From a virus, in IMG/VR virus record IMGVR_UViG_3300050120_000165, positions 1-29,520 of that record: 29,520 nt of DNA; one strand, given 5' to 3'. The notes beneath the pieces are model-generated. The model made no database searches, had not been told where the DNA came from, and was given only the letters and a program-made list of their open reading frames with translations. Position numbers and translations under genes: made by a program. Positions within the stretch are counted from its first letter, which is position 1, and each line of letters starts with the position of its first letter. This document shows, in pieces, positions 8,365-16,751 of the stretch.

Positions 8365-9419
8365 CAGTCGAACACCGGCGGGCAGACAGTTGCGGAGAAC
8401 GACGCGTTCACCCGGCTCGGGATAACGAGCGGCGCGGACTGCATCATGATGAAGCGCTGTGCCGGGTCTTCCTGCACCCAGGTCTTCGGTGCGAATGGCA
8501 GCGCTTTGTAGTTGAACGCCGGGTCCTTGATCATGCCGAACGCCCGCGTGCCCATCAGGGTTGCGCCGCTCATGATGACCGTGCCATCCGTCAGCATCGG
8601 CACTTCGTGGTTGTTCTCGTCGACGAACCAGTCGTTGTAGACCCAGAGGTCATATTGACCCCAGTGCCCCATGTACACGGCGCCTTGCTCGACGCGCGCG
8701 CCCGGATCGACGATGTTGCCACTCGGATTCAACGACGGGAAGATGATTGCGCCCTTGAGCACCGGGTCCAACTTGAAGTTGATCCACGAGCTCGTCGTGA
8801 AGACGATGTCCGTGACCTTCGCGCCCGACATCTTGAGGATCTGACGTTGCCATGCGTCGACATTGGCTGTCGGGTTTGCGGTGCCCGCGGCGATATTCGC
8901 TGCGTTCCACACGGCGTTGCCGGTCAGTGCAACGGTCAGCGATGGATCCCGGCCGAAGTCGATCGTGACCATCTCGTAGCCGTCGCCTTCGACGGTGAGC
9001 TTGGCCGTTTCAAGTGCCTGGGCAGCCATCCATTCAAGGCGGCGCTTCACAATGTCAACCTGGTCAGCCATTTCGGCGTACAGGTTGGCCATCTCGCGCT
9101 CTTCGCCGGTGAACTCCCCGCCGATACGCTCACCGATCATCCGGCGAACGGGCTTGAGCAAGTCAGGCGCGCGCTTGTCCTTGATGTAGGCCGGCGTGAA
9201 CTCATTGGTCTGGTAACGGCGTTGCTCGACGAGCTTGCCTTCAACCAGCGGCGAGACGAACGGCGCCATCCGGCGCTTACCCACGTCGATATCGATCGAG
9301 ACCTTTTCGGTATCGGACGTCACCTGGTTGGGGAAAAACTTATCCAGCAGAAACTGCTGAGCCGTCTTCAGATTGGGAACAATCTGGATCAGGGTATTGG
9401 TGTCGTAAAGAAAGCTCAC
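8364..9419 (-). CDS. major capsid protein (lambda gpE family)
   Basis: The protein has 351 residues, close to lambda E (341). Landmarks are the N-terminal TNTLIQIVPNLKTAQQFLLD, FFPNQV, KVSIDIDVGKRRMAPFVSP and a middle with VTIDFGRDPSLTVAL. The C-terminal half has VFTTSSWINFKLDP, GHWGQYDLWVYNDWF and TVIMSGATLMGTRAFGMIKD. It forms the icosahedral shell. The start is GTG with GGAG nine bases upstream. It follows the decoration gene, as in lambda (D then E), with a terminator hairpin between them. Confidence 0.95.
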   Translation of the reverse strand: MSFLYDTNTLIQIVPNLKTAQQFLLDKFFPNQVTSDTEKVSIDIDVGKRRMAPFVSPLVEGKLVEQRRYQTNEFTPAYIKDKRAPDLLKPVRRMIGERIGGEFTGEEREMANLYAEMADQVDIVKRRLEWMAAQALETAKLTVEGDGYEMVTIDFGRDPSLTVALTGNAVWNAANIAAGTANPTANVDAWQRQILKMSGAKVTDIVFTTSSWINFKLDPVLKGAIIFPSLNPSGNIVDPGARVEQGAVYMGHWGQYDLWVYNDWFVDENNHEVPMLTDGTVIMSGATLMGTRAFGMIKDPAFNYKALPFAPKTWVQEDPAQRFIMMQSAPLVIPSRVNASFSATVCPPVFD

Positions 9420-9461
9420 GGTCGGGTTCTCCGATATCTACGTTTCTGGCGCGCCAATGCA

Positions 9462-9485
9462 AAAGGCCCGCCGAAGCGGGCCTTT
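9462..9485 (-). terminator. intrinsic terminator/attenuator between decoration and capsid genes
   Basis: A perfect 10-bp inverted repeat (AAAGGCCCGC/GCGGGCCTTT) closes on a UUCG loop on the minus strand and continues CCTTTTGC. It is nearly symmetric, so it could also stop plus-strand transcripts. In an antiterminated late operon it would be bypassed. It may also stabilise the 3' end of the decoration-protein message. Confidence 0.75.
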
Positions 9486-9506
9486 CAGATGGAACGTGGG
9501 GGAGGG

Positions 9507-10184
9507 TTAGCTCGGATCTGCCGCCGAGACAGTCGACTTCAGGAAAATGCCAAACGGCCGAAGAGCCGTTTGCAACGCCGGGAGGGTCCAGGACGCGTCA
9601 AAACTGACGACGTTCTGGTTGAACTCACCCAGCAAATACGCGCCGGCCAGCTGCGGGGCGACGCTTGCATCGGTCGAACCCGCGAGAATCGCGGAAGGTA
9701 CTTGGCTACCATCGCTCGCGGTCTTGACCGACAAGATGTAGTTGCCGGTCGCCTCGAGCACATTCAGCGTGAACGAATCGCCCGCAACGAACGCGGTGCC
9801 GCCGGCGGTGATCTTGAAACCGATCTCGGCGTTCGAGTACGCCGTGCCCACCGTTGCCGCCGGCAGCGCATTGCCTTCCGGGTCGGTGACCGTGAAATTC
9901 GTCGCGCTGGTGGCCACAAGCGTGAACACGCCGAACGTCTCGGTCGTGCCCAGCGAAAGCGTGCCGATCGTGCCGTTGCCGGTGTTGGTGCCGGCGGCGG
10001 AGTTGATGCTGTTGTTGGTCTGCTGCCCCAGGACCGCACCGCGGGCCAGCGTGCCGGCCATCAGTTGGATCGATTGGGAAACCAGTTTCAGATTGCCCGC
10101 GATCAGTTGATCCGGGATGAAGGTTTCGGCGTAAATCGAAGGTTGCTGGGGATTTTCGCCAACGCTATTGACGGTCAGGCTCAT
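9507..10184 (-). CDS. head decoration protein (lambda gpD family) with inserted beta domain
   Basis: The start is set at ATG 10184 (MSLTVNSVGENPQ) because GGAG lies six bases upstream; the frame continues up to a TTG without a good site. The protein has 225 residues, about twice lambda D (110). The ends fit the decoration family (TFIPDQLIAGNLKLVSQSI, TLARGAVLG and C-terminal GAYLLGEFNQNVVSFD). A repeat-rich beta segment (about residues 60-150: TFGVFTLVATSATNFTVTDP, then GFKITAGGTAFVAGDSF) is inserted between them. It stabilises the expanded capsid surface. Confidence 0.85.
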   Translation of the reverse strand: MSLTVNSVGENPQQPSIYAETFIPDQLIAGNLKLVSQSIQLMAGTLARGAVLGQQTNNSINSAAGTNTGNGTIGTLSLGTTETFGVFTLVATSATNFTVTDPEGNALPAATVGTAYSNAEIGFKITAGGTAFVAGDSFTLNVLEATGNYILSVKTASDGSQVPSAILAGSTDASVAPQLAGAYLLGEFNQNVVSFDASWTLPALQTALRPFGIFLKSTVSAADPS

Positions 10185-10232
10185 GGAGTTCTCCAATGAA
10201 AGAAGAGGGGGCGCTTACTGCATCGAGCCCGA

Positions 10233-10916
10233 TTAACCGCCGCGGGCGCGCTCGCCGGCGGCAATAACCTTGGCTGCGGCCGCCGCGGCCGGATCGGCGC
10301 TAGGCGATGCGCCGCCGCTTGCGCCCGGGTTCGGAAGGGGTTGCGACGCCATGCGCTCGAGCAATCCACTACGGCTCGACGACACCTTCGGCTGAACATC
10401 CAGCGCGCCGGCTGCCAGCGCACCAACTGCCTGCTTCGCTGTCATCGTGGTATCGAACGCAAATGCGCAGGCCTGATTGACGCGACCTGCTTTGACGCCG
10501 GCAGCCAGGATCCGCGCGCAACGAATCCGTTCACGCTGACGAGCACCTTGGGCGCGGCCTTCGCGCTTCTTGTCCTCGTCGTCGTCCTCCTCATCCATCT
10601 CCGTGTCGTCGGCGTCGTCATCGTTTTCTGCTTCGCGCTTTGCCTTTGCCGCGCGCTTGGCGGCACGTGCTTCCTCTTCCTTCTTTTCATCCTCAGCCTT
10701 GCGCGCCGCTTCTTCCTCCTTCTTTTTTTCCTCTTCCGCGCGCTTGGCTTCGTCCTCGTCCAACTTGTTCATGCGCTTGGCATAGTCGTCATCCGACTCG
10801 TCGGCACCTTGCTTGCGGTCGTCGTCGGTGGTTTCTTCGGCGCGCGGAGCGGAGCCGGCGAGCCCCAGAAAATGTGCCCACGGCGCAGCGGCCGCAAACC
10901 TCGAGAGCTTGCTCAT
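10233..10916 (-). CDS. capsid scaffolding / assembly protein
   Basis: The 227-residue protein has an extremely charged middle (residues about 28-125) of Glu/Lys/Ala/Asp runs, predicted coiled coil and disordered, ending in an acidic stretch (DADDTEMDEEDDDEDKK). The C-terminal part (RERIRCARILAAGVKAGRVN, CAFAFDTTMTAKQAVGAL) resembles the tail of phage proteases of the C/Nu3 type. In lambda the scaffold Nu3 is nested in gene C, but here it is a separate gene after the protease with its own GAGG site. Scaffold is the best fit from composition and position. Confidence 0.7.
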   Translation of the reverse strand: MSKLSRFAAAAPWAHFLGLAGSAPRAEETTDDDRKQGADESDDDYAKRMNKLDEDEAKRAEEEKKKEEEAARKAEDEKKEEEARAAKRAAKAKREAENDDDADDTEMDEEDDDEDKKREGRAQGARQRERIRCARILAAGVKAGRVNQACAFAFDTTMTAKQAVGALAAGALDVQPKVSSSRSGLLERMASQPLPNPGASGGASPSADPAAAAAAKVIAAGERARGG

Positions 10917-10939
10917 GTGCTACCTCAATATGGAATGGT

Positions 10940-11821
10940 TTAGGCCGTGATCGTTTTGATCAAAGCCCGAAACGCGGCATCAGGCGCCGCCACTTCATCC
11001 GCGAGTCCAAGGGCGACACCTGCAGCACCCATGAAGCACGCGGCCTTCGTACCTCTGACCGTGGCGGCCGAGATATTCCGATTGCGGGCAACCGTTTCAA
11101 CGAACAGTTCGCCCATCGCATTGATGTCGGCCTGAAAGCGCGCTTGCGCTTCATCCGAAAGTGGCAGCTCGGCGTGGCCGTCTGCCTTGTAGTCCCCGTA
11201 GGTGATGAAAGTGACCTTGATGCCTGCTGCGGTGAGCGCCTCCGACATATCCACGTGCGCCGCAATCACACCAATGCTGCCGACGCCACCAGTCCGCGGT
11301 ACATAGATCTTGTCCGCAGCGCTCGCAATGGCATATGCCGCCGAGTAGGCCGACTCATCCAGAATCGCCCAGATCGGTTTTCCGCCGCGCAGGCCGTAGA
11401 TCGTGTCTACCAAATCGAAACAGCCGGCGACCTCGCCGCCCGGCGAATCTATGTTGAGCGCAATCGCATCGACCTTCGGGTCGTCGATCGCAGCGAAAAG
11501 GTTTTGCCGGATGCCGTCGTACCCCGTAAGTCCAGAGTAGCCGCGTAGCGAACCCAGCTTCTGCACTAACGTCCCGCTAATTTCGATAAGGGCGACAGGG
11601 CCGACCATGTCATAGCCCGTTCTGGGATTGCCACCAGGTTCAGCGAATCCGTATTCGTCATCTTCCATAGCCGACGGGGCGAGGATGTTCCCATCCAAGC
11701 GGACGACCTGCGCGATGCCCAATCGATCAGCCAGAGCAGCGATCACGATCTCGGCCTTGCGGGGATGCAGCAGCAGCGGCGCATTTAGTACGCGCTGTGC
11801 TAGACGCGGCAACATGTTCAT
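10940..11821 (-). CDS. S49 family head maturation protease (lambda gpC/SppA-like)
   Basis: The start is ATG 11821 (MNMLPRLAQRVLNAP), overlapping the previous stop as ATGA, giving 293 residues. Motifs of the SppA/S49 fold are clear: VALIEISGTLVQKLGS, ALNIDSPGGEVAGCFDLVD and ESAYSAAYAIASAADKIYVP followed by GGVGSIGVI. The Ser in AYSAAYAIAS is the likely nucleophile. The enzyme should process portal, scaffold and itself during prohead maturation. In lambda it directly follows portal B, but here a GIY-YIG gene stands between them. Confidence 0.9.
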   Translation of the reverse strand: MNMLPRLAQRVLNAPLLLHPRKAEIVIAALADRLGIAQVVRLDGNILAPSAMEDDEYGFAEPGGNPRTGYDMVGPVALIEISGTLVQKLGSLRGYSGLTGYDGIRQNLFAAIDDPKVDAIALNIDSPGGEVAGCFDLVDTIYGLRGGKPIWAILDESAYSAAYAIASAADKIYVPRTGGVGSIGVIAAHVDMSEALTAAGIKVTFITYGDYKADGHAELPLSDEAQARFQADINAMGELFVETVARNRNISAATVRGTKAACFMGAAGVALGLADEVAAPDAAFRALIKTITA

Positions 11822-12672
11822 AGTGGGTTGGCCTTTCTCTTTGCCCATGCCGCGCGTATTGCAAGGTTTCGCCTCGTCAGCATCTCCGAATAACCTGGCG
11901 CCGCTTTGAGTGTTTCCGCCCTACGCTGTTGGACTTCTGGGTTTCGGATCCCTGCATTTATCGCCGCGCGCTGACGAGCCTTGAAGATCGGATCGCTCGT
12001 GACCGCGACGGTCGCCGCCCGCTGCCTTTCCCGAACGGCGGGGTCTCGGTATGCAGCACGAACGGCCTCGTTGCGCGCATTGATCTGCTCTTGCGTCGGA
12101 ACGTATGATCTGAATCGCTCACCAGCTTGTGCGCGCAGAACCGGATCCTCGAAGCGCTTCTTCATCAACACTGAATGCCGCTGTCTTCTATCGGCGTTGG
12201 CTGCAAGCGCTTTAAGGTGCGCAGACTGCCTTTCACGAGCTCCCGGCCGAGAAGTGGCTTCCCTGAGCTGGGCTATCAGCTTCTCTCGCGTCTTGGGATC
12301 CTGAGCAGCGATCTTTAGCCGCACCGACATGGCCTTCCTCTGCGCGGGAGTTCTAATCGCTCCCGCGGGGCCTTCGCCACCATCAGCATGGTTGGTGAGG
12401 TCAACTCCTTCAGCGCGAAACCGGCCGATCCAATATTTCTCGCGACACGACCAGTCTTCTCCGCACGCTTCGATCTTTCCGATAAGGGGACTGAGACCGA
12501 TCGCTCGCAAAGATCTGATCCAGTTATCGCGCCGGGTGTTGTGGCCTGGCAAATGTGCCTGATTGATATGCTGAGAAAGTCGGAGACTCAGTCGCGACAC
12601 CGTCTTTCCAACATATCGAACCATAAGCGTGCGTGGGTCTAGTAGTACGTATATGAACGTAACGCGACTCAT
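11818..12672 (-). CDS. GIY-YIG homing-type endonuclease with NUMOD-like repeats
   Basis: The protein has 284 residues. The N-terminal domain has the GIY-YIG signature (FIYVLL at 6-11, RYVGKT at 19-24, then RLSLRLSQHI). The rest is basic with recurring helical modules (TPAQRKAMSVRLKIAAQDP, RRQRHSVLMKKRFEDP, RERQRAATVAVTSDPIFKAR) like the DNA-binding NUMOD3 repeats of phage homing enzymes. Both ends form ATGA overlaps, with the portal stop upstream and the protease start downstream, so the gene is inserted exactly at a coupled junction. It probably cuts an uninterrupted portal/protease border in related phages (inference). Confidence 0.88.
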   Translation of the reverse strand: MSRVTFIYVLLDPRTLMVRYVGKTVSRLSLRLSQHINQAHLPGHNTRRDNWIRSLRAIGLSPLIGKIEACGEDWSCREKYWIGRFRAEGVDLTNHADGGEGPAGAIRTPAQRKAMSVRLKIAAQDPKTREKLIAQLREATSRPGARERQSAHLKALAANADRRQRHSVLMKKRFEDPVLRAQAGERFRSYVPTQEQINARNEAVRAAYRDPAVRERQRAATVAVTSDPIFKARQRAAINAGIRNPEVQQRRAETLKAAPGYSEMLTRRNLAIRAAWAKRKANPL

Positions 12673-14303
12673 TGGGCCTCCGGTTTCTTTGCTGCTTCAG
12701 TGGCGGATTGCCCGTTGTTCCATTGCGGAACGGGAAGGCCAAGTTGCTGAAATTTCGCGCGTTCCACTGCGCGTTGACCGACCTTCTCGCGCCAGTCAGA
12801 ACCGCCCAACTCAGCACATTCGTCCTCGAGTGTCGACAGGCCTGCGTCCATACCGAGGATCGCGCCGGCTTTTTCCTTCTCGGGGTCCACATAGCCGCGG
12901 CCCGGGCCCATCCATTTCGCGCGCGAGTAGGCAACGCGACATTCGATGAACGGCGGGGCGCCGGCGGGTAGCGGCAGGTCATCGACTTCCATCGACTCTT
13001 CCAGGAAGCCGCAATAGATCGGATGGCCGTACCCGGAAGCAAAGTTCGTCCGCTTCCTGTGAAACGTCTTCCATACCTCGAGCATCGCCGCGCGGTATGA
13101 GCTGTAGTTCACGTCCGACCAGTTTTGGCTGATCATCTGCGCCGACGTACCGGTACCGGCTGCGACGTTGCGAAGCATCGCGTTTTCGAAGTCTGCGAAA
13201 TTGCTCGTCGGACGGGAAGCCGAGACGGTGCCGATCTTCTCGCCTGGAAACAAATGAGAGATGCGGGCGTCGCCGATCCTCATCTTCCGGTCGGCGTGGA
13301 ACTCGGCGCGGTGGTCGCTGTACGTCTTCAGCCGATCGCTATCTTCGAGCGCCTCAGAGGCAAACTCATCGTCGAACGGGCTTTCGATGTACGCCGCGAA
13401 AATCGCGTTGATGATTGCCGCGTCGAGCTCGGTACCGTCGTACTTGATCAGCATCTTCAGACGCTGAAGCACTGGCGCCAACATGCCCGCACCGCCGCGA
13501 TGCTGCGCGGCGCGATCGTGATCGAAGTCATGGATGATGACTGGGCGACCCCAGTCGGTCTCGCGCGGGATTCGGTCCCAATGCAGGCTCTTCTCCGCAC
13601 TGAACCAATCGCCCTGGTGAGCACGACGGATCCAATAAGCGACCGCGGCCCCGTCTTCGTCGACCTCGACGCCACCGCGCATCGTCTGCTGGTCGAAGTT
13701 CAGTTGAGGATTTGACAACCGATCCGGGTCAATCACCTGAACAGCGGTTGCATAGCGAGCGCGGCCGATGCCGATACGGTGCGGCCTCCAATGGAGCATG
13801 CCAAGCGCATCGCCGTCGACGCACTTATGCCGAAACGCGAGGGCCATCAACTGCGGCATCGTCAGATTGCGCTGCGTGTCGCAATAACGGCCCGGGTCAT
13901 GCGCCCAGCTCCGATAGTTCGCTTCGACAGCCTGACCAAACTCATCGGCCCAGACGTGATCGAATTCCTTGATACCAGTCATCGACTGCAACGCCAGGTA
14001 GTCTGGCTTGGAAATCGGCCGAAAGTCCGCGCCGATTACGTTGTCAATGGTGCGAGTTACCGCGGCTGATGCCCACCCATCGTTGCGTACCACATCCCGC
14101 ACGCGGGATACGATGCGGTCGCGATAACTATTTAATTCGCCGTCCGGCGACCATAGATAAGGCTGCCAGTCGCCCATGTGCGAGCCGAATATATCGGCAG
14201 CGTCATAGGGCGTGCGCGAGCCGCCGACGAGGGCGGCCGCCTTCGGGCGTGCCGTCACGATCGGCTTGCCGCTCGAGTCGAGGATCTGTACGGGGTTTTC
14301 CAT
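12669..14303 (-). CDS. portal protein (lambda gpB family)
   Basis: The start is ATG 14303 (MENPVQILDSSGK), overlapping the gpW stop as TGATG, giving 544 residues, close to lambda B (533). Family landmarks are WASAAVTRTIDNVIGADFRP, a region with DPDRLSNPQ and MRGGVEVDEDGAAVAYWIRR, and the C-terminal signature TGTSAQMISQNWSDVNYSSY. The dodecameric portal sits at one capsid vertex, where DNA enters and the tail attaches. Confidence 0.95.
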   Translation of the reverse strand: MENPVQILDSSGKPIVTARPKAAALVGGSRTPYDAADIFGSHMGDWQPYLWSPDGELNSYRDRIVSRVRDVVRNDGWASAAVTRTIDNVIGADFRPISKPDYLALQSMTGIKEFDHVWADEFGQAVEANYRSWAHDPGRYCDTQRNLTMPQLMALAFRHKCVDGDALGMLHWRPHRIGIGRARYATAVQVIDPDRLSNPQLNFDQQTMRGGVEVDEDGAAVAYWIRRAHQGDWFSAEKSLHWDRIPRETDWGRPVIIHDFDHDRAAQHRGGAGMLAPVLQRLKMLIKYDGTELDAAIINAIFAAYIESPFDDEFASEALEDSDRLKTYSDHRAEFHADRKMRIGDARISHLFPGEKIGTVSASRPTSNFADFENAMLRNVAAGTGTSAQMISQNWSDVNYSSYRAAMLEVWKTFHRKRTNFASGYGHPIYCGFLEESMEVDDLPLPAGAPPFIECRVAYSRAKWMGPGRGYVDPEKEKAGAILGMDAGLSTLEDECAELGGSDWREKVGQRAVERAKFQQLGLPVPQWNNGQSATEAAKKPEAQ

Positions 14304-14596
14304 CAATATGAGAAGCCGATCGACCGGCGCGCACGGCGAGCATGCGTAAGCAGACCGCGTGCGACGAGCTCGGCTTTTAAAACGATTTTCATCCGGATCA
14401 GAGCGTCCAAATTTGCTCTGGTGTACGTAACTGAGCGACTTCCTTCGCCTTGCGCATAGCTGAATGCTTCGCCCTTACCCCCGGATGCGACCTGGACTTC
14501 GGCCAGGAGCACCTGCGAATACCATTGCTGGATGGTCGCGTCAGGGATCCCCTGATAGGTGACGCCGTTGGGGTTATGAGGGTTATGGAAAGCCAC
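14303..14596 (-). CDS. head-tail joining protein gpW-like
   Basis: The protein has 97 residues with a GTG start and an AGGAG site. The segment IQQWYSQVLLAEVQVASGGK, then EGSRSVTYTRANLDALI, is the gpW fold signature (helix, hairpin with YT, helix). Lambda W has 68 residues; this one has a longer N-terminus and a basic C-terminal tail. It stands between GpA and portal, as in lambda. The protein binds the portal after packaging. Confidence 0.88.
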   Translation of the reverse strand: MAFHNPHNPNGVTYQGIPDATIQQWYSQVLLAEVQVASGGKGEAFSYAQGEGSRSVTYTRANLDALIRMKIVLKAELVARGLLTHARRARRSIGFSY

Positions 14597-14605
14597 GTGA
14601 ATCTC

Positions 14606-16747
14606 CTATGGCAACCGGCTCGCGATTGACTTTTTAGTGCTCTGTGTCTTGACGGAGGGCCCTGATGCAACCGGGGCTGGCGCTGGCGCCGTAACGACGG
14701 GAGGTGCGCCCGCAACAGCCGGTTCGGCAGCCACTTCGGAAGGATCGGCCGCGCGAATCGAGGTGTTGGTATCCCATGGCGCCGCCCAGCCGGGAGGCTT
14801 CTCCCAGTTGATCCGCGACAGCCCGTGCAGATGTGCGAGAACGTGCGAGAGGACCATCAGATCGAGCGCCTCGTTGCGGCCGCTCTTGTTGATTTTGTCC
14901 CAACGACCGTTCGCCAACTTTTGCTCGGCCGTCAACTGCTCGAACCAGACGTGCGGTTGTTCCGTCGATCGCAGCGCATACGGAAAGTGCACATACAGCG
15001 GCCCAGCCTCGCCGACGCGAAGCTGTCCGATCAAATCGTCCTTGAACGAATTTGGATTGAACATTGCGACAGGCACGTTGCCGGCTGCAGCGGCTTTATT
15101 CGCCTTCCGGTTTGTATCCGGGTAGACGACGTTCAACCGCGGCGCAGTGAGTGCACTCGCACCCTTGCACGGGATGATCGACCAGACATCGCGCCCGCCA
15201 ATGGTGCCGAAGCGCTTGGCCGCACGAATCCGGCGCCAGCGCGTCCACGCTGCATATGCTTGCTGCGCTACACCTGGCTGACCGCCCGAGTCGTATCCTG
15301 CAGCGCGAATGGACATCCGGCGCCCAGAACCGTCCGCGAGGGGATAGGTGCGCTGAAAGACTTCGGCGAGCAGCTTGTCCCAATCATCTGGTGACGTGGC
15401 CGGGTCGGCCGGAAGGCGGCCGCGATCGACAATCCAACTTTCGCCGTGCTGCCCCCAGGCACGCACCAACCAGTCGAAATGCGCGATCTGGCAATCGGCC
15501 TGCGCCGTCATGAATCGCGCACCACGCGGCACAACCTGAAGCGCCAGCTCGCGATCAGCACGATCAGCCAGATCATTAGCGTCGACGGTACCGACAACGC
15601 GACTTGCCGCGTAGGGAAAGCCGTACTGCTTGACCGTGACCTGGCGTAGTGCCGTGTCGTCACCGTCAACCTCGAGCTCGCGCTCGGCTTTTGCTTTTGC
15701 CCGGGCGAGAGCCCCGATACCGCCGAGGATGAAAGGCGACATCACGCCAACTATCCAGAAGCCTGCACTCTTGCGCGCGACCAGCTCACCGGTCACGACA
15801 CCTTCCTGCGATATCTCCTGACCATCACCGATCCAGCCGCCGAAAGGCGATCGGTACGCGGCCGCGTTCATTGCGCGACGCGACCTGTCTTCGATGAGGC
15901 ACCCGTTCACCGGGCAGATCAAACGCGCGTTACGCTCGATTTCGTCGAGCGTTTGCTTGTCGTCGTAATGGAGGACCATGTAACGCTGCGCGGTCGGCGC
16001 CGGACTCGACCAGGCGCCGCAATGCGGGCACGGCCAATACCAGACACGGCGATCGCTGTCGCCATACATGGACATGATCCCGGACGACCAGTCGCGATCC
16101 GGTCTCAAGCCGCGCGCCAAGTCGGGGTGGCTCAAGGCCAACAGCATCGACTGCCGACCGAATGTTTGCCGGCGGACATCAAGCACGGCCTTCACGTCGC
16201 CGAGCGCCTGGTCGTATGCGTCAACCTCGTCGGCCACGATCCGTGGTGCTGACTTGTTAATGAGGTTGTTCGCCGACGCGGACAGGAACTCCACGTGCAT
16301 GCCGTCGAAGCGCTTGAAGTGCAGCGAGTCGTCGATCGGACGCGAGCCGAGCCGCATCGCCATATCGGGATGCGAGTCGATCATCGGGTTGATCCGACTC
16401 TTCACGTACGACTCGAGCCCCGGATCCGTCTGCATGTACCAGAGCAGATCGCCCGGGTCGTTCGCAACGGACTTCAAAAACCAGTTCTGCGCGATCTCCG
16501 TCTTGCCGGATTGACCGGGCCCGACCACGACCGTTGTGAGGTAGTCGAGCCTGCTCAACGTGTCCATCGGCGCGACGAGGTACGGCGCCTTGTCGTGGTG
16601 CCAGCGCCCGACATATCCGCCGCCCTGGTTCGACAGCTTCCGATGCAGTACAGCGTATTCGGCGACGGTCTGACGTTCGGGGGGAACGAGATTCGTGAGA
16701 GCCTCGCGCACCACCTGGTAGGGATCCGCATATTCAGTTTCAAACAT
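14606..16747 (-). CDS. terminase large subunit (lambda GpA family)
   Basis: The 713-residue packaging ATPase/nuclease starts four bases after the small subunit stop. Walker A is GPGQSGKT (residues 76-83) and Walker B is RIVADEVDAYD (acidic pair D173-E174). Two Cys pairs (CPHC, and CPVNGC further on) lie in the region typical of GpA. The C-terminal nuclease part includes GARFMTAQADCQIAHFDWLV and the conserved AAGYDSGG. A Pro/Ala-rich tail ends the protein. It translocates DNA into the prohead and cuts cos. Confidence 0.96.
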   Translation of the reverse strand: MFETEYADPYQVVREALTNLVPPERQTVAEYAVLHRKLSNQGGGYVGRWHHDKAPYLVAPMDTLSRLDYLTTVVVGPGQSGKTEIAQNWFLKSVANDPGDLLWYMQTDPGLESYVKSRINPMIDSHPDMAMRLGSRPIDDSLHFKRFDGMHVEFLSASANNLINKSAPRIVADEVDAYDQALGDVKAVLDVRRQTFGRQSMLLALSHPDLARGLRPDRDWSSGIMSMYGDSDRRVWYWPCPHCGAWSSPAPTAQRYMVLHYDDKQTLDEIERNARLICPVNGCLIEDRSRRAMNAAAYRSPFGGWIGDGQEISQEGVVTGELVARKSAGFWIVGVMSPFILGGIGALARAKAKAERELEVDGDDTALRQVTVKQYGFPYAASRVVGTVDANDLADRADRELALQVVPRGARFMTAQADCQIAHFDWLVRAWGQHGESWIVDRGRLPADPATSPDDWDKLLAEVFQRTYPLADGSGRRMSIRAAGYDSGGQPGVAQQAYAAWTRWRRIRAAKRFGTIGGRDVWSIIPCKGASALTAPRLNVVYPDTNRKANKAAAAGNVPVAMFNPNSFKDDLIGQLRVGEAGPLYVHFPYALRSTEQPHVWFEQLTAEQKLANGRWDKINKSGRNEALDLMVLSHVLAHLHGLSRINWEKPPGWAAPWDTNTSIRAADPSEVAAEPAVAGAPPVVTAPAPAPVASGPSVKTQSTKKSIASRLP

Positions 16748-16751
16748 CGCG

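Noticed and set aside
8607-10199. 530-codon open frame on the plus strand
   Set aside because: It lies antisense to the capsid and decoration genes. Its product is Arg/His-rich without motifs, the usual shadow in GC-rich DNA, and the minus-strand genes are well supported.
10233-10916. Charged low-complexity gene as a non-functional repeat expansion
   Set aside because: It has its own ribosome site, an intact frame, a folded-looking C-terminus and the expected scaffold position.
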